From an uncultured Pseudomonas sp. (GTDB taxonomy: Bacteria; Pseudomonadota; Gammaproteobacteria; Pseudomonadales; Pseudomonadaceae), in the NCBI GenBank assembly GCA_943912755.1, contig CALTWF010000013.1:1-64000 (forward strand): a stretch of 64,000 nt of DNA, in the 5' to 3' direction. Shown piece by piece: positions 59,006 through 64,000 of this stretch (position 1 is the stretch's first letter; the number at the start of each line of letters is the position of its first letter). Both the position numbers and the translations under genes were made by a program. The notes beneath the pieces are model-generated. The model worked only from the letters and a program-made list of their open reading frames with translations. It had not been told where the DNA came from and searched no databases.

Positions 59006-60174
59006 GAGGCGCTGGTTTCTTCGCGAAGCTGCTCTAGGCGTTGAGCGAGTTGGTCGGCGACGCCGCGCAGTGCCTGGCACGCGGGGCTATCGGTCGGTTG
59101 CTGGAACAGGTCGTACTCGAAGGCCAGGGCTTCGCCCACCTGCGGGTCATGGGGCACGGCGGCCAGCCACTGGCTACCCAGTTGCTGCTGGAGCACGGCG
59201 CTCATGTCCAGGCTCAGCGGGCTGCGCTCGTCCACCTGGTTGACCAGGAAGCGGCAGTGCCCGGCGGGCAGTGGTGCAAGCCAGGCCTGGAGCTTGTCGA
59301 GCACCAGGTAGGAGGCGGCGTCGGCCAGGGTCACGGCGAGCACCTGGTCGGCGATGGCCAGCACCTGGTGCAGCCAGGGCGAGGCGCCGCTGGCGGTGTC
59401 GATGAGCAGCAGGTCGTCCTTGCCCAGGTCCAGCGCCAGCAGCTCCTGGAGCAGCCAGTCGGGATTGCCCGCCAGCAGGCTTTCGAAGGCGCGCAGGTCG
59501 GCGGCATTGCTCGGGCCGAAGGGCAGGCATTCGATACCGGCGTCGGTCGGTGCGCTGATTTCGTTCCAGTCCAGCACCTCCAGGCGGGCCTGGTTCAGGC
59601 CGCGGGTGCTGCGAGGCAGATTGAAGTGGCTGAGCACCGCGTTCTGCGGGTCGAGGTCGAGGACCACGGTGCGTCCGGCGGGGCGCTTGAGCAGCCTGGC
59701 CAGGGATGTAGTCAATGTCGTCTTGCCGACACCGCCTTTGGCTGACACGACGGCGACGATCCGCGCTGCAGGGCGCGACGCGGGTTGCACCCGCATGGCC
59801 TTGTCCAGCGCGCGGCGGTTGCTCTCTTCGGCGGCCAGGCGGCGTTCGCGGGCGATGGCCTGCAGGCGGTCGCGCAGCGAGCCGGTCGGCGCCTCGGCAA
59901 CGGACGGCAACCTGCCGGGCACGGTGGTGGCGGACACTGTCACAGGCGCGGCAACCGCAAGGGGTTGCGCGGGAGCGGCGGGCACCAGGGCCGGGCGCTT
60001 GACCTCCACCAGGGCTACCGGGGCTGGCCTGGCTGGGGCAACTGGTGCAGCGGCGGGCTCGACGCTGGCGGGCAGCGGTTCGAGGTATTCGAATTCGGTG
60101 TTGATTTCTTTGTAGCTGTCGGCGCTCGCCCCAAAACGATGGAACAGATTTCCAATATCGTCTGCTTGACTCAT
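59002..60174 (-). CDS. wssA: WssA: BcsQ/MinD-like ATPase with a BcsR-like N-terminus
   Basis: 390 residues. Residues 1-25 (DDIGNLFHRFGASADSYKEI) resemble the small protein BcsR. An Ala/Pro-rich linker (about 33-100) leads to a MinD-type ATPase with the deviant Walker A SAKGGVGKTT (144-153) and VVLDLDPQNAVLSHFNL. It probably positions or stabilises the synthase complex. It is the first gene of the operon; the start at 60174 is taken because it restores the BcsR-like N-terminus. Confidence 0.9.
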   Translation of the reverse strand: MSQADDIGNLFHRFGASADSYKEINTEFEYLEPLPASVEPAAAPVAPARPAPVALVEVKRPALVPAAPAQPLAVAAPVTVSATTVPGRLPSVAEAPTGSLRDRLQAIARERRLAAEESNRRALDKAMRVQPASRPAARIVAVVSAKGGVGKTTLTTSLARLLKRPAGRTVVLDLDPQNAVLSHFNLPRSTRGLNQARLEVLDWNEISAPTDAGIECLPFGPSNAADLRAFESLLAGNPDWLLQELLALDLGKDDLLLIDTASGASPWLHQVLAIADQVLAVTLADAASYLVLDKLQAWLAPLPAGHCRFLVNQVDERSPLSLDMSAVLQQQLGSQWLAAVPHDPQVGEALAFEYDLFQQPTDSPACQALRGVADQLAQRLEQLREETSAS

Positions 60175-60640
60175 ATATGTACTTCCAGCCAACGGCTATC
60201 TGGACTACAGAAGGGCAGATCAGGTCGTGCAAGGGCCCCAAGGGTGTGATATCAAAATGACTGTGTCAATATTTTGTTTTTCGCGCACCTTGTTTTCCGC
60301 TCGATGGAGTAACGGAAATAAAGCGCCGAAAATTTGACTTGGTCTCGCGCCGCTCTAGCCCGGCCTGTGATCCCTGCATCGGCCCGAACTCACAAAAGTT
60401 GAATGCCGTTTAAGGTATTTCCCTAGCGTATTTCCGGGGGTTGGCCCCGATGCATGTAGGAAAAAACTTACAGATGATAACAAGATTTCCTACAGGTTGC
60501 GCAAAGGGCTACCGGTTGCTTGTCGGCTGGCGGCGGAGAAACATGAGGGGTTGATGGCGTATCGCTATCCTCGTGGGGCGGGGTTACCCGCGTCCACGAG
60601 GACGACGCACAACTTCAGGCAAGACCAGTGCCACGCAGTC
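60175..60640. promoter_or_regulatory. Regulatory region of the wss operon and 3' region of rlhA
   Basis: No gene seen. GTCAATATTTTG (60265-60276) is a partial match to FleQ-type boxes, about 90 bp before wssA. TGTAGGAAA (60455-60463) and TTTCCTACA (60486-60494) form a perfect 9-bp inverted repeat 31 bp apart. A hairpin, CCTCGTGG/CCACGAGG with an inner GCGGG/CCCGC stem (60569-60601), lies 40 bp after the rlhA stop. The -10/-35 elements were not identified with confidence. Confidence 0.45.
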
Positions 60641-62632
60641 TCAGTGAGGCCCGCGCGGAATGGTCTTCATCAGGTCTTCGGCGCTGATATGGCCGACGAT
60701 GGCGCTGCCGGGCTGCGGCAGGTCGAGGATATGCCCCTTCATCTTGCCGATGACGTGCATTTCGCAGGGCTTGCAGTCGAACTTCAGGGTCAGCACTTCG
60801 TCGCCGTGCACCAGTTGCATCGGCGCCACCTTGGTGCGCACGCCGGTCACACCCTTGGCCTGTTTCGGGCACAGGTTGAAAGAGAAGCGCAGGCAGTGCT
60901 TGGTGATCATCACCGGTACTTCGCCCGGCTCTTCATGAGCCTCGTAGGCGGCATCGATCAGCTCCACCCCATGGCGGTGGTAGAACGCCCGGGCCTTCTC
61001 GTTATAGACGTTGGCCAGGAACGACAGGTGCGACTCGGGGTAGACCGGCGGCGGCGTGGTTTCCGCCTTGCGCCCGCCGCGCGGGTGGGCGGCGATGCGC
61101 GCCTCGGTCAGCGCCTCGATCACCTCGCGGCGCAGGGCCTTGAGCTGCGAGTTAGGAATGAAGAAGGCTTGCGGGGCGTCCAGTTCCACCGCCGTGGCGT
61201 GGTACTGGGTGGTGCCCAACTGGCCGAGCAGGTCGTGCAGTTGCTCCAGGGCCTGCTGCGGCTTGTTGGCGGCACCAAACGGGCCGTCCAGGCGAGCGCT
61301 GGCGCTGACGCCTTCTTCGCTGGTGGCGGTCAGGTCGAGGCCGTCTTCGCGCAGGCGGGCGACCCAGGACAGGCCGACGCGGCGCTCGGCCGAGGTCTTC
61401 AGCAGGGCCTGCTGCCAGTTGTGGTCGAGGTTGCGGCTCAGCGGATGGTTGGGGCGCAGCTTGTACAGGCCCTCCGGCATCTCGTTGGGCTCGACCCGGT
61501 AGCGGTAGCGCTTTTCGCCTTCCTCGTCGAACTCGCCCTTGAGCTCGGCGATATTGGCGCGGAAACCGACCACTTCGCGCTTGACCAGCACGTTGAGGCC
61601 GTCACCGTTGGACAGCGGCTCGTGGGTGACCACCTGCATGTCGCGCTTGCCGACTTTCTCGACGTTGCCCACCAGCAGGCCGGTGAAGGTCGGCGAATCG
61701 AAGGCGCCGATGTCGATCTTGCGTTCGCTGACGAAGTAGTCGGTGCTGCCGCGGTGGAAGGTCTTGTCCGGATCCGGCACGAAGAAGTGCGCGGTACGGC
61801 CGCTGGAGGCACGGGCCAGGTCAGGGCGGTCTTCGAGGATTTCGTCGAGGCGCTGGCGGTAGTAGGCGGTGATGTTCTTCACATAGCCCATGTCCTTGTA
61901 GCGGCCTTCGATCTTGAACGAGCGCACGCCGGCGTCCACCAGGGCGCGCAGGTTGGCGCTCTGGTTGTTGTCCTTCATCGACAGCAGGTGCTTTTCATAG
62001 GCGATCACCCCGCCTTTTTCGTCCTTGAGGGTGTAGGGCAGGCGGCAGGCCTGGGAGCAATCGCCGCGGTTGGCGCTGCGCCCGGTCTGGGCATGGGAGA
62101 TGTTGCACTGGCCGGAGAAGGCCACGCACAGGGCGCCATGGATGAAGAACTCGATCGCCGCGTCGGTTTCGTCGGCGATGGCGCGGATTTCCTTGAGGTT
62201 CAGCTCGCGGGCCAGGACCAGCTGGGAAAAGCCGGCCTGGTCGAGGAACCTGGCGCGGGCCAGGGTGCGGATATCGGTCTGGGTGCTGGCATGCAGCTCG
62301 ATCGGCGGGATATCCAGCTCCATCACCCCCAGGTCCTGGACGATCAGCGCGTCGACGCCGGCATCGTACAGTTGGTGGATCAGCTTGCGCGCCGGCTCCA
62401 GCTCGTTGTCGTGGAGGATGGTGTTGATGGTGGTGAAGATCCGCGCATGGTAGCGGCGGGCGAACTTCACCAGCTCGGCGATCTCGCTGACCTCGTTGCA
62501 CGCGTTATGTCGCGCGCCGAAGCTCGGGCCGCCGATGTACACGGCGTCGGCGCCATGCAGGATGGCCTCGCGGGCGATGGCGACATCGCGGGCAGGGCTG
62601 AGCAATTCCAGGTGATGCTTGGGCAAGGACAT
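60641..62632 (-). CDS. rlhA: U32-family 23S rRNA C2501 hydroxylase RlhA
   Basis: 663 residues, close to E. coli RlhA/YdcP (653) and longer than TrhP/YegQ (about 450). N-terminal HHLELLSPARDVAIAREAILHGADAVYIG; the U32 core FEGRY-type string is here KIEGRYKDMGYVKNITAYY, and the cysteines lie in SGQCNISHAQTGRSANRGDCSQACRLPY. C-terminal CPKQAKG and CKPCEM may bind iron or a cluster. It hydroxylates a 23S rRNA cytidine using prephenate. ATG at 62632 with weak RBS. Confidence 0.88.
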   Translation of the reverse strand: MSLPKHHLELLSPARDVAIAREAILHGADAVYIGGPSFGARHNACNEVSEIAELVKFARRYHARIFTTINTILHDNELEPARKLIHQLYDAGVDALIVQDLGVMELDIPPIELHASTQTDIRTLARARFLDQAGFSQLVLARELNLKEIRAIADETDAAIEFFIHGALCVAFSGQCNISHAQTGRSANRGDCSQACRLPYTLKDEKGGVIAYEKHLLSMKDNNQSANLRALVDAGVRSFKIEGRYKDMGYVKNITAYYRQRLDEILEDRPDLARASSGRTAHFFVPDPDKTFHRGSTDYFVSERKIDIGAFDSPTFTGLLVGNVEKVGKRDMQVVTHEPLSNGDGLNVLVKREVVGFRANIAELKGEFDEEGEKRYRYRVEPNEMPEGLYKLRPNHPLSRNLDHNWQQALLKTSAERRVGLSWVARLREDGLDLTATSEEGVSASARLDGPFGAANKPQQALEQLHDLLGQLGTTQYHATAVELDAPQAFFIPNSQLKALRREVIEALTEARIAAHPRGGRKAETTPPPVYPESHLSFLANVYNEKARAFYHRHGVELIDAAYEAHEEPGEVPVMITKHCLRFSFNLCPKQAKGVTGVRTKVAPMQLVHGDEVLTLKFDCKPCEMHVIGKMKGHILDLPQPGSAIVGHISAEDLMKTIPRGPH

Positions 62633-62730
62633 AATATTTTTTTTCGGGCTGTTTCACGGTCAAGGCGCGCATTGTAGCGGCGAAATGGCCGGGGGGCATC
62701 CCGTGATGGATAGCCGGGATGACGCGGACC

Positions 62731-62805
62731 TTGTGGGAGCGGGTTTACCCGCGATGACGATGCTGGTGTCACCGACGTAATCGCGGGTAAACCCGCTCCC
62801 ACAGG
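62731..62805. repeat. REP inverted pair, GCGGGTTTACCCGC flavour
   Basis: TTGTGGGAGCGGGTTTACCC from 62731 and GGGTAAACCCGCTCCCACAG ending at 62804. This is the classic P. putida-type REP pair, between the RidA-family and rlhA genes. Confidence 0.85.
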
Positions 62806-62831
62806 GGCTGCGGGCATTCCGACCGCGATGG

Positions 62832-63212
62832 TCAGCCCTTGGCCGCCATCGCCGTCACTTCCACCTTCATCCCTTCTACCGCCAGCTCGGCCACGCCCAC
62901 TGCCGCGCGTACCGGCCAGGGCTTGCTGAAGAAGCGCTGGTAGACCTCGTTGAAGGCGGCGCGGTCGGCCATGTCGGTCAGGTAGATGGTCAGGTGCAGC
63001 ACCCGCTCCATCGAACTGCCGGCCTTTTCCAGGGCTACTTTCAGCGCTTGCAGGGTGCATTCGCTCTGCGCGGTGATATCGCCCAGTTCCAGGCTGCCGT
63101 CGGCGCGGGTGGGGATCTGGGTGGACATCAGGATGCCGTTGAAGCCGGTGACGTCGGAGGAAATCGACTCCGGGTCCGGGTCGGGGATGCAGGTGATGTC
63201 TTGCTGGGTCAT
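62832..63212 (-). CDS. RidA/YjgF/YER057c/UK114-family protein
   Basis: 126 residues with the RidA-type core FNGILMSTQIPTRADGSLELGDITAQ, then VLHLTIYLTDMADRAAFNEVYQRFF and a C-terminal PVRAAVGVAELAVEGMKVEVTAMA. The conserved Arg of RidA (PVRAAV) that contacts carboxylates is present, compatible with imine/enamine deamination. It is a variant: the Ser/Thr at the usual S30 position is in LMSTQ. It is next to an M24-family gene, so the two may be linked in amine or peptide turnover. Confidence 0.9.
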   Translation of the reverse strand: MTQQDITCIPDPDPESISSDVTGFNGILMSTQIPTRADGSLELGDITAQSECTLQALKVALEKAGSSMERVLHLTIYLTDMADRAAFNEVYQRFFSKPWPVRAAVGVAELAVEGMKVEVTAMAAKG

Positions 63213-63312
63213 GAAAGGCCTCTATGGCGGGGTTGCACGGGCGCTTAGTGTACGGGGTGATGGCTGGTGCCTGTCGGGAAAATGCAGCAGGGCTGGGGGC
63301 GCTGCATGGTGG

Positions 63313-63978
63313 TCAGACCAGCAGATCTTCATAGAACGCCCCATAGGCCTTGCTCGGGTGGGCAATCTGGATCTCCAGGATCCACAACCCCTTGTTCGGC
63401 TGCCCGTCGTAGTCGCCGAGGTCGCCGGCGCGGTAGATGGCGTGGGGGAAGTCGCTGACCCGGTGGCCCTTGATATCCAGGTTGAGCTTCCAGCCCATGG
63501 CCTCGGCCTGCTGTTGGGCGAAATCATAGAGTTCGACACCCGTGCAGGCGGATTCGCGCCAGTGCGCCTCGACCCGCTGGTACAGGGTCTTGGCCGCCGC
63601 CGCGCAGGCGATCATCTCCGGGTCGTTGCCAACGGTGAAGGTGGCCCCGGCGTCGCCCTCATGGCCTTTCCAGACGATGCCCATGTCGATGAAGAAGATG
63701 TCGTTGTCAGCCAGCACCGGATCGCCTTCGGAGCGCTGGTTGAAGCCCTTCAGGGTGTTGACGCCGAAACGCACCAGCAGCGGGTGCCAGATGCGCTCCA
63801 TATTGAGGTCGAGGAGTATCTGCCGGCCGAGCAGGGTGGCTTCCTTTTCGGTCATGCCCGGGCGGATCACCGCGGCGATCGCGTCGACGGCTTCCCAGGT
63901 GCGGGCCTGGGCGTAGTTCATCAGGTCCAGTGCGTAGGCGGCACCGGTGGCTTCCTTGGGGTACACGGCGGTGGTCAT
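63313..63978 (-). CDS. M24-family metallopeptidase-like protein
   Basis: 221 residues with the pita-bread fold of the methionine aminopeptidase/creatinase family. Candidate metal ligands are Asp in FFIDMG and DAGATF, His in KGHRVSDFPH and Glu in WILEIQI. It is shorter than prolidase-type M24 proteins, as it lacks their N-terminal domain. Cytoplasmic; substrate not known. It is 100 bp from the RidA-family gene in the same direction. Confidence 0.85.
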   Translation of the reverse strand: MTTAVYPKEATGAAYALDLMNYAQARTWEAVDAIAAVIRPGMTEKEATLLGRQILLDLNMERIWHPLLVRFGVNTLKGFNQRSEGDPVLADNDIFFIDMGIVWKGHEGDAGATFTVGNDPEMIACAAAAKTLYQRVEAHWRESACTGVELYDFAQQQAEAMGWKLNLDIKGHRVSDFPHAIYRAGDLGDYDGQPNKGLWILEIQIAHPSKAYGAFYEDLLV

Positions 63979-64000
63979 CGGGGGCTCTCTGTCTAAGGGC

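Overview
The window reads as the chromosome of a Pseudomonas of the putida/fluorescens type. The DNA is GC-rich, several gene neighbourhoods are typical of that genus (a ped/exa quinoprotein alcohol dehydrogenase locus, a wss acetylated-cellulose operon, a PA2004/PA2005-like pair), and Pseudomonas-type REP inverted pairs occur between genes. All family assignments come from reading the translations. No database search was run.

Layout. 1-2191: a GntP-family permease cut by the left edge and its likely sigma-54 activator, with a clear -24/-12 promoter in front of the permease. 2214-6420: yejE, yejB, yejA and ppiC on the minus strand, a peptide ABC importer without its yejF ATPase. 6604-7917: a secreted halovibrin-like protein. 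7960-9560: a class I DAHP synthase behind a Phe/Tyr/Trp-rich leader peptide and an intrinsic terminator, a ribosome-mediated attenuator. 9565-16779: a ped/exa-type locus with two LuxR-family response regulators, a rhodanese-like CXXCW protein, a pentapeptide-repeat protein, a Ca-type PQQ alcohol dehydrogenase, its cytochrome c, a SoxYZ-like carrier and a metallo-beta-lactamase-fold hydrolase.

16784-29450: an acyl-CoA catabolic cluster with an enoyl-CoA hydratase, an SDR, a MaoC-DUF35 fusion, a small MaoC, an SCP2-thiolase-like protein, four acyl-CoA dehydrogenases that look like two heteromeric pairs, an acyl-CoA ligase and a DUF1329 protein. The combination resembles the side-chain dehydrogenation, hydration and retro-aldol modules of steroid catabolism. 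With the neighbouring alcohol dehydrogenase it suggests uptake and oxidation of a branched or terpenoid/steroid-like alcohol or acid; the substrate cannot be read from sequence.

29703-33939: a yjfK-yjfL-yjfM-yjfC operon and a DUF457 membrane protein. 34422-45332: one gene of 3636 codons whose N-terminal half is a tandem array of nine repeats of about 208 residues, each made of two related half-units, joined to a YD/RHS shell with an RHS core and a 250-residue variable tail. It has no adjacent immunity gene and contains an AT-rich island at the repeat/RHS junction. Its promoter region shares a distinctive motif with the distant halovibrin-like gene, which suggests a common regulon of exported toxin-like proteins.

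45387-60174: a complete minus-strand wssABCDEFGHI-type operon for acetylated cellulose, with many 1-4 nt overlaps between genes. 60641-63978: rlhA (U32 family), a RidA-family protein and an M24-family protein. No rRNA, tRNA, CRISPR array, insertion sequence or prophage was seen.
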